From the NCBI GenBank assembly GCA_023418705.1, contig JAEZYZ010000132.1, positions 13,744 through 77,743 of the forward strand: a stretch of DNA of 64,000 nt, read 5' to 3'. The DNA comes from Pseudomonadota bacterium (GTDB lineage Bacteria; Myxococcota_A; Polyangia; Polyangiales; Polyangiaceae). The position numbers were made by a program, and so were the translations under genes. The notes beneath the pieces were generated by a model. It was not told the DNA's origin. It made no database searches and saw only the letters and a list, made by a program, of their open reading frames with translations. Below are positions 52,418 to 61,797 of the stretch, one piece after another; positions within the stretch are counted from its first letter, which is position 1; each line of letters starts with the position of its first letter.

Positions 52418-53331
52418 TGGCGGTTCCGACGGTCACCACCGTGAACCCGACTGCCGGTCCCGCCGCCGGTGGCGACCTCGTGCGCATCATCGGCACCGAC
52501 TTCGCCGCCGCGGTCGACGTGCTCTTCGGTGGAGTTCCCGCGGCCGTCGCGTCGCTGCGCGACGAGGCCGGCATCAGCATCGCTGACGTCCGCACGCCGC
52601 CGCACGCCGATGGCAGCGTCGATGTCACGGTTCGCAACCTGGACGGCAGCGGCGCGCCCGTTCCCGGCGAGGAGGCGACGCTCGCAGGCGCGTACCGATA
52701 CCTTCGCGCGCGCATCTCCGAGGAGTCGGATCTCACCCGGCTGGTCAGGACGCTGCTGCAGAAGCTCAAGCGTGAGGTGCTGGAGGCCACCAGCATCTCC
52801 GTGTCCGTCGACTACGACGACACGGTCATCGACGGTGTCAACGTGATCGCCATGGCGCAGCTCCCGGCCGTGGTGCTGTCCGGGCCGCGCATCGACGAGA
52901 ACCGCTTCTTCTCCACCAACGTGCCCCACGAGGACGCAGTGGTGGGGAGCGCCGGACCCGAGCTCTTGCGCAGGCGGCCGCCGTTCACCGTGGACCTCGA
53001 GTTCACCATCACTGCAGCCTCGGACCGCACCGTCGAGCTCCTGAACCTGATGGCCGCCGTGGCGACGTTCCTCAACCGCACGCGCTGGATCGAGATGTTC
53101 CGGGATCCGGAGGATACCGCCAAGGGCAGCGTGCGCTGGGAGATGGATCCACAGGGCGAGTACCGGACGCGCCTCGACGGACCGGATGACGTGCGTGCCT
53201 TCAACTGCGGCTTCGTCGTGCGCGGCTTCGACCTCGACGAAGGGCTGCCCTCCGACCTCGGGAAGGCCGTCGATACGACCGAGCTCGAAACAGAGGCCAT
53301 CGCGCCAGCGCTGCCCGGAGGTGGGCCGTGA
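52417..53331 (+). CDS. IPT/TIG-domain tail protein
   Basis: 304 residues. Residues 1-95 form an IPT/TIG Ig-like domain (VTTVNPTAGPAAGGDLVRIIGTDF... VDVLFGG). The rest (YLRARISEESDLTRLVRTLLQKLKREVLEATS..., FTVDLEFTITAAS, RFNCGFVVRGFD-like) looks like a tail terminator or neck protein. Ig-like domains in virion proteins aid surface adhesion. Start at TGATG overlap. Confidence 0.65.
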   Translation: MAVPTVTTVNPTAGPAAGGDLVRIIGTDFAAAVDVLFGGVPAAVASLRDEAGISIADVRTPPHADGSVDVTVRNLDGSGAPVPGEEATLAGAYRYLRARISEESDLTRLVRTLLQKLKREVLEATSISVSVDYDDTVIDGVNVIAMAQLPAVVLSGPRIDENRFFSTNVPHEDAVVGSAGPELLRRRPPFTVDLEFTITAASDRTVELLNLMAAVATFLNRTRWIEMFRDPEDTAKGSVRWEMDPQGEYRTRLDGPDDVRAFNCGFVVRGFDLDEGLPSDLGKAVDTTELETEAIAPALPGGGP

Positions 53332-53657
53332 CCGTGATTCTGATCAACCGCGCGCGGCGCATGAAGGTCTTCACGCTCGCTCACGCGGCCTACTGCGCGG
53401 CGCTCGGCAGCTGCGACTGCACCGTCGTCAACAAGCGTTCGGGGCGGCGCCTGGCCAAGTCGCTGACGCTGGCAGCCGGCTTCCGCAGCGCAGAGCTGCC
53501 CGAAACAGTGCTGCACCTGCCCGACGTGGTGCGTGCGGTTGCCTCGGGCGAGCTGGGGGTCGAGCGCATCGCACCCAGGCCGAAGCCGAAGACCACCCGG
53601 GCCGAGCGGAGCTCGTTCGAGAGCCCCAAGCCCAGAACGCGAAAGGGATCGAGGTAG
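53328..53657 (+). CDS. Small tail-region protein, unknown
   Basis: 109 residues, GTG start overlapping the preceding stop by 4 bases. Helical centre (LAHAAYCAALGSCDCTVVNKRSGRR) and a basic, Pro-rich tail. Lies immediately before the sheath gene. No family recognised. Confidence 0.55.
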   Translation: MTVILINRARRMKVFTLAHAAYCAALGSCDCTVVNKRSGRRLAKSLTLAAGFRSAELPETVLHLPDVVRAVASGELGVERIAPRPKPKTTRAERSSFESPKPRTRKGSR

Positions 53658-53660
53658 ACC

Positions 53661-55883
53661 ATGGGCGGACAGCTTCTCTCTTCCAAGATCGTCGTCGTCG
53701 AAGAGGAACCGCGCGTTCGCGGGATCCCATCGGCGCCCACGGCTGTCATCGGCGCGGTCGGCATCACCGAGCGCGGACCCATTGGGCAGGCGACGCTCGT
53801 GACCTCGTTCGAGGAGTTCCAGACGAAGTTCGGTGGCTTCACGCCCGACTCGGACCTCGCGCTCGCCGCGATGGGATTCTTCGAGAACGGCGGCAGCCAG
53901 CTCTGGGTGGTCCGAACCGTTCACTACACCGACATCGCCGTCCCGGCTTCGGCCACCACCGTGCGCGGCTTCGGCTACCTCGTGTCGCCGGGTGCTCCCA
54001 CGCCGGCGGTGATCACTGGTGCAGCGGCGGCCCCCTTCGCCCTGGCTGACGGCGACGTCCTCGTGCTTGCGGTGAACGGAGGCGCCGACGAGACCGCCAC
54101 GTTCAGCGCGAGCGCGGCCCAGACAGCGGCGGGGGGCGCGACGCCCTTTGCGCTCGCGGACGGGCAGACGCTCACGTTGCGCTTCGACGGCGGGGTGGAG
54201 CAGACCGTCGTCTTTACCACCGCTGACTTCGCCGACATCGCCAACGCCACACCGGAGGAGGTCGCTGCGGTGATCAACGCCGCCATCGTCGGCGGCAAGG
54301 CGCCGGTGCTGGCAGGCGTGCTCACGCTCGCGAGCGACACCGAGGGAATGAGCAGCTCCGTCGAGGTCACGGGCGGCACGGCCAACGCAGCGCTGGGCTT
54401 CCCGGCGGGCGCAGTCTCGGGCACCGGGAACGTCGGCAACATCGGGGCGGTGACCGTCGCCGAGGTGAAGGCGATCGTCGAGGCGGCTATCGCGGGCGTC
54501 CTCGTCGATGCTGGCATCGGCGGTGTGCTCGACATCCGCACCACCGCGACGGGTTCCACCGCGTCGCTCGAGTCAGGACCGGCAACGGCAGCAGCCTTCG
54601 GTCTCGATAACGACGCGCACCTCGGGAGCGACTCGGGTGCTGCCAACGCGATCCGCGTCGAAGGCAAGGACCCCGGCGCCTACGCCAACCGCATCGAGGC
54701 CGAGGTGCGTGCCCCGACCTCCGGCGACGCTGGCGAGTTCGACCTCGCGATCATCGAAGACGGCGTCTACCGGGAGATCTTCCCGAACCTGTCGATGGAC
54801 CCGACGGCAGAGCGCTACCTCGAGCGGGTCCTGAACGACGCACGGCTCGGCTCGGTGTTCGTTCGGGTGATCGATCAGCTCCTGCCTGGCATGCCGGTGC
54901 CCGACCTCCAGACCGTCGCGCTCACGGGTGGTGACGATGGCCTCGCGGGACTCGACGACACCGACTTCGTTGGCAACGAGGCGGGCAAGACCGGTTTGCA
55001 CGCGCTCGACCAGGTTCAGGACCTGACCCTGCTCATCGTGCCCGGCCGCGCCACACCCGCCGTGCACAACGCGATGGTCCGCTACTGTGAAGTGACCCGC
55101 GATGGCACCGTCTTCGCGGTGCTCGATCCGCCCGAGAACCAGGGGGCGACGGACATCGTCGCCTACGTGCAGACGACCGCATCGCTCCTGAACCTCTCCG
55201 AGTACGCCGCCATCTACTGGCCGCGGGTGAAGGTGCTCAACCCCGCCAAGAGCGTGTTCGGAGCGGCCGACCAACTCGTGGTGCCGCCCTCCGGCATCCT
55301 CACCGGCGTCTTCGCGCGCACCGACAGCGCGACGCCGGGCGGCGTCTATGATCCGCCCGCCGGCATCGACAAGGGCCGCATGTTCGGCGTGCTGGGCTTC
55401 GAGACGGACGAGGTGCTCGAGGAAACGAAGCGCGACCTCGTCTACCCCAAGCGTATCAACCCGCTCACCACCGGCCCGGGCCTGCCGCGCTTCGTCGACG
55501 GCTCGCGCACCCTGAAGGGCGACGGCAACTTCCCGTATGTCGCTGAGCGCCGCGGCGTGATCTTCATCGAGCGAAGTCTCAGGGATGGCCTCCAGTTCGC
55601 GCGCCACAAGAACAACACCGAGGGCCTGCGCGCTCAGGTGCGCCGGACCATCACGGCGTTCCTGCTCACGCAGATGAACAACGGAGCGTTCCGCTCGCGC
55701 GAGCCAGCGAAGGCGTTCTTCGTCGATGTCTCGGACCAGCTCAACACGCCCTCGGTCATCTTCGCCGGCAAGCTCATCGCCCGGGTGGGTCTCGCCACGA
55801 ACAAGCCGGCCGAGTTCATCGTGCTGCGCATCTCTCAGGACACCCGGGCCCTCGAGGCCGAGCTCGCCGCAGCCGGCGCGTGA
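53661..55883 (+). CDS. Contractile tail sheath protein
   Basis: 740 residues. N-terminal domain I opening (VVEEEPRVRGIPSAPTAVIGAVGITERGPIGQATLVTSFEEFQTKFGG) and C-terminal domain (YPKRINPLTTGPGLPRFVDGSRTLKGDGNFPYVAERR, then FVVDVSD-type FFVDVSDQLNTP) are those of phage and R-type sheaths. Between about 110 and 310 is an insert with two similar units (PFALADGDVLVLAVNGG and PFALADGQTLTLRFDGG). It polymerises around the tube and contracts to drive it through the envelope. Confidence 0.92.
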   Translation: MGGQLLSSKIVVVEEEPRVRGIPSAPTAVIGAVGITERGPIGQATLVTSFEEFQTKFGGFTPDSDLALAAMGFFENGGSQLWVVRTVHYTDIAVPASATTVRGFGYLVSPGAPTPAVITGAAAAPFALADGDVLVLAVNGGADETATFSASAAQTAAGGATPFALADGQTLTLRFDGGVEQTVVFTTADFADIANATPEEVAAVINAAIVGGKAPVLAGVLTLASDTEGMSSSVEVTGGTANAALGFPAGAVSGTGNVGNIGAVTVAEVKAIVEAAIAGVLVDAGIGGVLDIRTTATGSTASLESGPATAAAFGLDNDAHLGSDSGAANAIRVEGKDPGAYANRIEAEVRAPTSGDAGEFDLAIIEDGVYREIFPNLSMDPTAERYLERVLNDARLGSVFVRVIDQLLPGMPVPDLQTVALTGGDDGLAGLDDTDFVGNEAGKTGLHALDQVQDLTLLIVPGRATPAVHNAMVRYCEVTRDGTVFAVLDPPENQGATDIVAYVQTTASLLNLSEYAAIYWPRVKVLNPAKSVFGAADQLVVPPSGILTGVFARTDSATPGGVYDPPAGIDKGRMFGVLGFETDEVLEETKRDLVYPKRINPLTTGPGLPRFVDGSRTLKGDGNFPYVAERRGVIFIERSLRDGLQFARHKNNTEGLRAQVRRTITAFLLTQMNNGAFRSREPAKAFFVDVSDQLNTPSVIFAGKLIARVGLATNKPAEFIVLRISQDTRALEAELAAAGA

Positions 55884-55897
55884 CGTAGGAGGACACC

Positions 55898-56359
<462 letters not shown>

Positions 56360-56458
56360 GGCGCGCGTTCGCTCACTTCGTCCGTGCCGTCGAGCCGGGT
56401 GTTTCGCCTTCGGGCGACGACGTGTTCGTCGCAAGCGATTGTGGCTTAGACTCGCCGC

Positions 56459-57016
56459 ATGGGACTCTTGACCTTCAGCATCAACGTCACCCTGGACGGC
56501 TGCGTCGACCACCAGGAGGGAATCGCCGACGACGAGACACACGCCTTCTTCACCCGCCTCATGGACGAAGGCGGGGCGATGCTGTGGGGCCGCGTCACCT
56601 ACGAGATGATGGAGAGTTACTGGCCGGCGGTCGCCCGCGGCGACGAGGAGGCGCCGCCGGCGATGCGCGAGTGGGCGGTCAAGCTGGAGGCCAAGCCGAA
56701 GTACGTGGTGTCGTCGACGCGAAATGACTTCCCGTGGACCAACAGCCACCACATCACCGGCGACCTGCGCACGGGCGTGCAGAAGCTCAAGGACGCGACC
56801 CCAGCCGGTGTGCTCCTCGGTAGCGGCAAGCTCGCGACCGAGCTGGATCGGCTCGATCTCATCGACGAGTACAAGTTCCTCGTCCACCCCAGGATCGCCG
56901 GCCACGGGCCGACCCTGTACCAGAGCGGGCTGCCCAGCACGCGACGGCTCGAGCTGGTCTCGGCGAAGCCGCTCCGCAACGGCGCGGTCGCCATGCACTA
57001 CCGGCGCGCGCGCTGA
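56459..57016 (+). CDS. Dihydrofolate reductase-family (RibD C-terminal) protein
   Basis: 185 residues. Opening FSINVTLDGCVDHQEGI, then GAMLWGRVTYEMMESYWP (NADPH-binding loop), YVVSST, GVLLGSGKLATELDRLDLIDEY and a C-terminal beta strand set. This is the DHFR-like family commonly found on chromosomes, not a virion protein. It is placed between tube and tail-chaperone genes with its own leader of 100 bases, so it is a 'moron' gene in the tail operon. Confidence 0.85.
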   Translation: MGLLTFSINVTLDGCVDHQEGIADDETHAFFTRLMDEGGAMLWGRVTYEMMESYWPAVARGDEEAPPAMREWAVKLEAKPKYVVSSTRNDFPWTNSHHITGDLRTGVQKLKDATPAGVLLGSGKLATELDRLDLIDEYKFLVHPRIAGHGPTLYQSGLPSTRRLELVSAKPLRNGAVAMHYRRAR

Positions 57017-57070
57017 CTCAGAGCAGCCCCATCGCGCCCCAGCCAGCGTGTCCCCGCCTCTGGCATTCGG

Positions 57071-57114
57071 CGCTTTGCCTCCCTGGAAGACCAATCTCCA
57101 GGAGGCGTGCGCCA
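57071..57114 (+). promoter_or_regulatory. Structured mRNA leader, copy C
   Basis: CGCTTTGCCT then CCTGGA (57082-57087), loop AGACCAATC (57088-57096), TCCAGG (57097-57102), then AGGC and ATG 57115. Stem sequence differs from copies A (42211) and B (43037), yet the GACCA loop and the CTTTGCC lead are kept. Confidence 0.6.
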
Positions 57115-57888
57115 ATGTCCGAGATCATCACCTGCCCGACGGGGCTCAGCGGCCGCATTCGCGGCATGAAGGTCCGCGAGGAGCGGGTCCTGGCCGATCG
57201 GCGGCTCGCCAAGTCCGGCGGACAGGTGGACGAGCTGCTCGCGGCCTGCTGGGAGGAGACGCTCGACGCCGGGCCTTATGACTTCGGCGAAAAGCCCATC
57301 GATTGGGGCCTCGTGTTGCAGGGCGATCGGTTCTACGCGCTGCTCCAGATCCGCGTGCTCACTTACGGGCCGACCTACGCGTTCTCCATCAACTGCCAGA
57401 ACGATGCCTGCCGCGCGAAGATCGAGTGGGAGCTCGACCTCGGCGACTTGCCATGCAGGGCCCTGACGGACGAGAGCCGGGCGGCCTTGCTCGCCGGGAA
57501 CCGCTTCGAGACGACGCTGCCCGACGCCGGCAAGAAGATCTGGTTCCGGCTCCTCACCGGTGCTGACGAGCGCAAGCTGCCGCAGCTTCGGCGCAGCGCC
57601 GGTGACCAGCTGCTCTCCGCGATGCTTGCGTTCCGCGTGCTCGAGGTCGAGGGCGTCGAGCCGCGCGAGAAGAAGCGCTTCATCGAGGAGCTGAGCCTCC
57701 GCGATGCCGACTTCCTCGTCGACGAGTTCGACCGGGTCGACTGCGGTGTCGACACGGCGATCGAGGTCGAGTGCTCCGAGTGCTTCGCGACCCAGGAGGT
57801 GGAGCTCCCTTTCGACCGGAGCTTCTTCATGCCGGGGAAGGAGCGGACGGCGAGACGGCGGGACCGGAGCAGCTCCTTCCGTGGGTAG
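57115..57888 (+). CDS. Tail assembly chaperone, upstream frame
   Basis: 257 residues. Composition and position (between tube and tape measure) fit a gpG/gp26-like tail assembly chaperone. Visible parts: LSGRIRGMKVREERVLADRRLA, CQNDACRAKIEWELDLG and CSECFATQEVELPF, the last two giving two CxxxC/CxxC pairs. The ribosome site lies in leader C. The 3' end (KERTARRRDRSSSF) overlaps the next frame. Confidence 0.7.
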   Translation: MSEIITCPTGLSGRIRGMKVREERVLADRRLAKSGGQVDELLAACWEETLDAGPYDFGEKPIDWGLVLQGDRFYALLQIRVLTYGPTYAFSINCQNDACRAKIEWELDLGDLPCRALTDESRAALLAGNRFETTLPDAGKKIWFRLLTGADERKLPQLRRSAGDQLLSAMLAFRVLEVEGVEPREKKRFIEELSLRDADFLVDEFDRVDCGVDTAIEVECSECFATQEVELPFDRSFFMPGKERTARRRDRSSSFRG

Positions 57889-58079
57889 ACCTCGATGGCT
57901 GGCGCGAAGGCATCTTCCAGATGTGCTGGCGGCAGCACGGCGGCTCGGGGCTCGGGGCGAGCCTCGCGGAGGTCCTCGCCATGAACACGGCCGACCGCGA
58001 CTGGTTCCTCGAGCGCATCGGCCAGCAGCGCTCGCGCGAAGCGAAGGAGATCGAGAAGGCCGGAAAGCGGAGGTCGTAG
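57771..58079 (+). CDS. Tail assembly chaperone, -1 frame extension
   Basis: A frame offset -1 from the upstream chaperone gene. The informative part begins near 57,860 (LLPWVDLDGWREGIFQMCWRQHGG...), followed by LAEVLAMNTADRDWFLERI, a typical downstream-frame chaperone segment. In many tailed phages this part is made by a -1 ribosomal frameshift. A candidate slip site is GGGGAAG at 57834-57840 (not the canonical XXXYYYZ). An independent start at GTG 57771 or 57780 remains possible. Confidence 0.6.
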   Translation: MLRVLRDPGGGAPFRPELLHAGEGADGETAGPEQLLPWVDLDGWREGIFQMCWRQHGGSGLGASLAEVLAMNTADRDWFLERIGQQRSREAKEIEKAGKRRS

Positions 58080-58082
58080 GGC

Positions 58083-60896
58083 GTGGCGCTCAACAACCTA
58101 GGCCTCGGCTTCGTGTTCACCGCGCGCGATCTCGCGTCCGCCAAGATGGCCGGGCTCGAGCGCCGGTTTTCGAGCCTCGACGAACGCGTCACGGGAGGAA
58201 CCGAGCGTCTCACCGGTGCCTTCCGGCAACTCGGCATCGGTCTCGCGGTGTTCACGGCTGGGGCAGCGGCGGTCGCCGGTGCGCTCTCGCTCGCGAATGC
58301 AGCGGGGCGCTTCGAGCAGGGGCTCGCCGCGGTCGGAGCCGTCACCCGGGCGACCACCCGAGAGCTCGCCATGCTCCGCGATGGCGCGATCCGGGCCGGC
58401 ATTGAGACGCAGTTCTCTCCCGACGAAGCGGTCGCTGGCCTTCAGTCCCTGGCGACCGCGGGGCAGACCGCCGAACAGGCGACACGCACGCTGGTGCCGG
58501 TGCTCGATCTTGCCGCCGGATCCCTGGGCCAGCTCGGCGTTGCCCAGGCTGCCGAGGCCGTGGTCGGCACGCTCAACGCCTACGGTCTCGCGGCAGAGGA
58601 GGCCGCCGGCGTCACCGACAAGCTCCTGCGCATCACGCAGCTCACGAACTTCCAGACCCGCGACTTCGAGGCGGGGCTCTCGAAGGCTGCGGCTACCGGC
58701 GCGGTCTTCAGCCAGGGCCTCGACGACGTGCTGATCACAATGGGCCTGCTCCGAAACCGGAACATCGACGCGTCGAGCTCGGCCACCGCCTTCCGCGAGT
58801 CGGTCCGCCGCGTCGGCGCGGAGAGCCGTGCCCAACAGGCGATCACGAGCGCCGGCGTGAAGGTCTTCGACGACCAGACGGGGCAGATGCGCTCGATCGT
58901 CGACATCATGAACGACTTCGCCCAGGCGACTGCGACCATGAGCGACGAAGAGCGGAACCGCCGGGTGGTCACGGCCTTCGGTGCCCGCGGCCTCTTGGCC
59001 TTCAATGCCATCCTGAACGCGAGCTTCACGACGATGCGCGACGGGCAGCAGGTCACGTTGCGCGGCGCGGAGGCCATCGCCGCCCTGCGAGATGAGATGG
59101 GCGGAGCTCAGGGAACCGCGGCGCGCTTCCGTGAGCAGCTCCTCGACACCTTTGAAGGTCAGAAGACGCTGCTCCAGGGCACGCTGCAGACCTTTGCGGT
59201 TGTGCTCGGCGAGCCGTTCGCCGCCGTGTTCAAACCGATCGTCCGCACGCTCGTCGACGTGCTCAACCTAATCTTGCGCGCCTTTCAGGCCATCCCGGCG
59301 CCCATCAAGCGCATCTTCGCCGGGATCGTGCTCGCGGCCGGCAGCTTCCTGATGTTGGTTGGTGGTGTCATCGCGGCCAAGGCTGCCATCGCTCTGCTGG
59401 TCATCGCGTTCAAGGCTCTGGGCATCACGGTGGGCGGCATCTTGGCGACGCTGCTTCCCGCGATCCTCATCGTGGCAGTTCTCGGTGCGGTCGTGGCCGG
59501 GTTCGTGGTCGCGTTCCAGCGCAACGTCGGCGGCATCGCGGACTTCGTCAGTCGGATTGGCGAGCGGGTGAGCCTCTTCTTCAACGGGATCAAGCAGCTC
59601 TTCGAGCAGGGCGGGTTCTCGGGTGCCGTTCGCGAGGAGCTGAACCGCGCCGAGAACCTCGGGCTCAAGCGCTTTCTGATCTCGCTCTACCAGATCGTCT
59701 TCCGCATCCAGCAGGTGTGGGAGGGATTCAAGGAAGGCTTCACGAGCACGATCGAGGAGGCCCGCCCGGTCTTCGACGATCTGATGGATGCCTTCAGCGA
59801 GCTCGGTCAGGAGATCGGCGCGCTCTTCTCGGGGCTTACGGGCAGTGCCGCAGGGCTGCCATCGTCGGAGTTCCGCAGCTTCGGTCAGGCCGCAGGTGCA
59901 GCCATCGCCACGGTGGTCCGCTGGCTCACCCAGCTCATCGCCGTGTTCACCCGCATCACGAGCGGCATCATCGCGGGGTTCCGCTCGATGCAGGAGTTCA
60001 TCGGGCCCGCGTTCGAGGTGGTCGGAGAGGCTCTCGGGCAACTCCGCGACGCCTGGAACGCGCTCACCGGAAGCTCGAAGGACTCGACCAAGGCGACCAA
60101 CGAGTCCACCAGCGCCTGGCGGTCGCTCGGGGAGTTCCTCGGGCAGGTGCTCGGCGGCGTTGTCACGGTCATCACGCTCGCCTTCGCCGGGCTCATCAAG
60201 GTGGTCACCGCGGTCATCTGGGTGGTGAACACCGTCAAAGACGCCTTCATCGCGGCGGGCACCTGGATCGGCGAGACGGCCGCGAAGATCTACCTCTGGT
60301 TCACCGAGACGCTGCCGAACGCGATCTCGAACGCCATCGCCACGGTGGTCGGCTTCTTCCGCGCGATCGGCCAGTTCTTCGTGGGCATTGGGAGGTGGTT
60401 CATGGGGCTGTTCCGGTCGATCGCCGACGGCATCAAGGGCTTCCTGTCACCGGTGGTCGACTTCTTCCGCGGAGTGGGCCGCGCAATCAAGGCCGTGTTC
60501 GACGCCATCGCGGACTTCGTCATCAAGCTGCTGCGCAAGATCCCGGACGCGCTCTTGCCGGCGAGTCTCGAGCGGCTGAAGCGATCGCCGCTCTCGACCG
60601 AGGTCCGCACGGAGGACAGCTTCGCGGCGATCGGCGGCACCGAGAGCACGGCGGCCCGCTCGGAGGCGGCCACCTCCGCGATGCCGGCCGCTGCCGATAC
60701 GGCCGGTCGCACCAACGAGTTCGCGCAGCTCGAGGCGAACATGATGGCGTTCGCAAACGCCCAGGCACAGCGGCAGGGCCAGGCGCCGCCGTTTCAGATC
60801 AACGTTCAGGTCGACGGCGAGACCGTCGCCCGGGCCAGCCACCGAGCCGACCGCGATGTCGCGATGCGCTCATTCTCGCCGGTGCCGGCGTACTGA
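58083..60896 (+). CDS. Tail tape measure protein
   Basis: 937 residues from GTG 58083. N-terminal opening (FTARDLASAKMAGLERRFSSLDERVTGG) and the TMP core (RATTRELAMLRDGAIRAGIETQFSPDEAVAGLQSLATAGQT) are standard. Two hydrophobic segments near residues 415-475 (GIVLAAGSFLMLVGGVIAAKA, TLLPAILIVAVLGAVVAGFVVAF-like), then more helices near 690-790. Length predicts a tail of roughly 140 nm if 1.5 angstrom per residue applies. Confidence 0.9.
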   Translation: MALNNLGLGFVFTARDLASAKMAGLERRFSSLDERVTGGTERLTGAFRQLGIGLAVFTAGAAAVAGALSLANAAGRFEQGLAAVGAVTRATTRELAMLRDGAIRAGIETQFSPDEAVAGLQSLATAGQTAEQATRTLVPVLDLAAGSLGQLGVAQAAEAVVGTLNAYGLAAEEAAGVTDKLLRITQLTNFQTRDFEAGLSKAAATGAVFSQGLDDVLITMGLLRNRNIDASSSATAFRESVRRVGAESRAQQAITSAGVKVFDDQTGQMRSIVDIMNDFAQATATMSDEERNRRVVTAFGARGLLAFNAILNASFTTMRDGQQVTLRGAEAIAALRDEMGGAQGTAARFREQLLDTFEGQKTLLQGTLQTFAVVLGEPFAAVFKPIVRTLVDVLNLILRAFQAIPAPIKRIFAGIVLAAGSFLMLVGGVIAAKAAIALLVIAFKALGITVGGILATLLPAILIVAVLGAVVAGFVVAFQRNVGGIADFVSRIGERVSLFFNGIKQLFEQGGFSGAVREELNRAENLGLKRFLISLYQIVFRIQQVWEGFKEGFTSTIEEARPVFDDLMDAFSELGQEIGALFSGLTGSAAGLPSSEFRSFGQAAGAAIATVVRWLTQLIAVFTRITSGIIAGFRSMQEFIGPAFEVVGEALGQLRDAWNALTGSSKDSTKATNESTSAWRSLGEFLGQVLGGVVTVITLAFAGLIKVVTAVIWVVNTVKDAFIAAGTWIGETAAKIYLWFTETLPNAISNAIATVVGFFRAIGQFFVGIGRWFMGLFRSIADGIKGFLSPVVDFFRGVGRAIKAVFDAIADFVIKLLRKIPDALLPASLERLKRSPLSTEVRTEDSFAAIGGTESTAARSEAATSAMPAAADTAGRTNEFAQLEANMMAFANAQAQRQGQAPPFQINVQVDGETVARASHRADRDVAMRSFSPVPAY

Positions 60897-60904
60897 GGTG
60901 ACCC

Positions 60905-61414
60905 ATGGGGATCGAGCTTGCCACGGTCAGGCCTCCACGCTGCGTGCTGGTGAACGTCACCAGCGGCGAGTCGCTGGAGTGCCTGTTCAACCCCACGCAG
61001 CTCACCGAGAAGGTTCAGGTCAACTGGAGCCGGCTTGCGGTGCCCGGGCTCTCGCACCAGGTGCTGCAGTTCCAGTCGACGAGCAACCGGCAGCTCGCTG
61101 GCGTCGAGTTCTACGTGGATCGGTTCTTCGCGACCGAGCAGCCCGGCGAGCCCGACGTCCTCGACTTCCGTGCGTTCATCCGCTCGCTCACGGTCCCGCC
61201 CGCCGGAACGGAAGGTGTCGTCGACACGGCCCCGCCGCGCACGCTCTTCATCTGGCCCGAGGTCGTGACCATCGAGACCGTGATCACGGACGTGGAGTTT
61301 CAGTACCGGCAGCTCGGCGTGGACGGTCGCGTGCTCGTCTACGCAGCGACCGTGACCTTCGAGGAGATCCTCGACGTGCGCGTGACCTCCGAAGAACGCC
61401 GAGGGGAGGTGTGA
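60905..61414 (+). CDS. Baseplate/tube-associated protein (CIS-type)
   Basis: 169 residues. ECLFNPTQLTEKVQVNWSRLAVPGLSHQVLQFQST is the opening seen in the contractile-injection-system tube/LysM-partner family. Ends with DVEFQYRQLGVDGRVLVYAATVTFEEIL. The start ATG 60905 has an adequate ribosome site. Situated between tape measure and LysM-like gene. Confidence 0.75.
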   Translation: MGIELATVRPPRCVLVNVTSGESLECLFNPTQLTEKVQVNWSRLAVPGLSHQVLQFQSTSNRQLAGVEFYVDRFFATEQPGEPDVLDFRAFIRSLTVPPAGTEGVVDTAPPRTLFIWPEVVTIETVITDVEFQYRQLGVDGRVLVYAATVTFEEILDVRVTSEERRGEV

Positions 61415-61415
61415 C

Positions 61416-61757
61416 ATGCCTCCGCGCGTAGGTTCGAGGTTCGGCTTCAGCCTCGGCGTTCGCGACGACGCCGGCCTCTTGCACCTCACCGATCGCGAGC
61501 CGTACCGCTTCCGGGCGCATGCCGACAACCGCGTCCATGTGGCCGTGCAGGGCGACACCTTCTGGGCTCTCGCCGGTCGCTACTTCGCACCGCTGCCCCG
61601 CGCCTGCGGCTATTGGTGGGCAGTCGCGGACTTCCAGCCGGACCCGGTGGTGGACCCGACCCTCGCGCTCGAGCCCGGGCGCCGCATCTTCATCCCGAGC
61701 TTACGCGTGCTCACCGACGTCATCCTCGGCGAGGCCGGACGGAAGGAACGCGCGTGA
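61416..61757 (+). CDS. LysM-like tail protein (gpX-type)
   Basis: 113 residues. The second half is a LysM-like module (VQGDTFWALAGRYF... AVADFQPDPVVDPTLALEPGRRIFIPSLRVL). Such proteins bind the cell wall or hold the hub. Its stop overlaps a GTG that opens the next phage gene (61754). Confidence 0.8.
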   Translation: MPPRVGSRFGFSLGVRDDAGLLHLTDREPYRFRAHADNRVHVAVQGDTFWALAGRYFAPLPRACGYWWAVADFQPDPVVDPTLALEPGRRIFIPSLRVLTDVILGEAGRKERA

Positions 61758-61785
61758 CCAACCCCCGTCTTCGACCGCAGCGCGA
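61754..61785 (+). pseudogene. Gene-D-like (hub/late control) protein, first codons only
   Basis: The GTG overlapping the LysM gene's stop begins TNPRLRPQRDRR, which resembles the first residues of phage late-control gene D/hub proteins. The frame becomes unrelated after about ten codons. The phage DNA probably ends here, so the baseplate hub, spike, wedge, fibre and lysis genes are missing. Confidence 0.5.
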
Positions 61786-61797
61786 CAGGCGTTCGCA

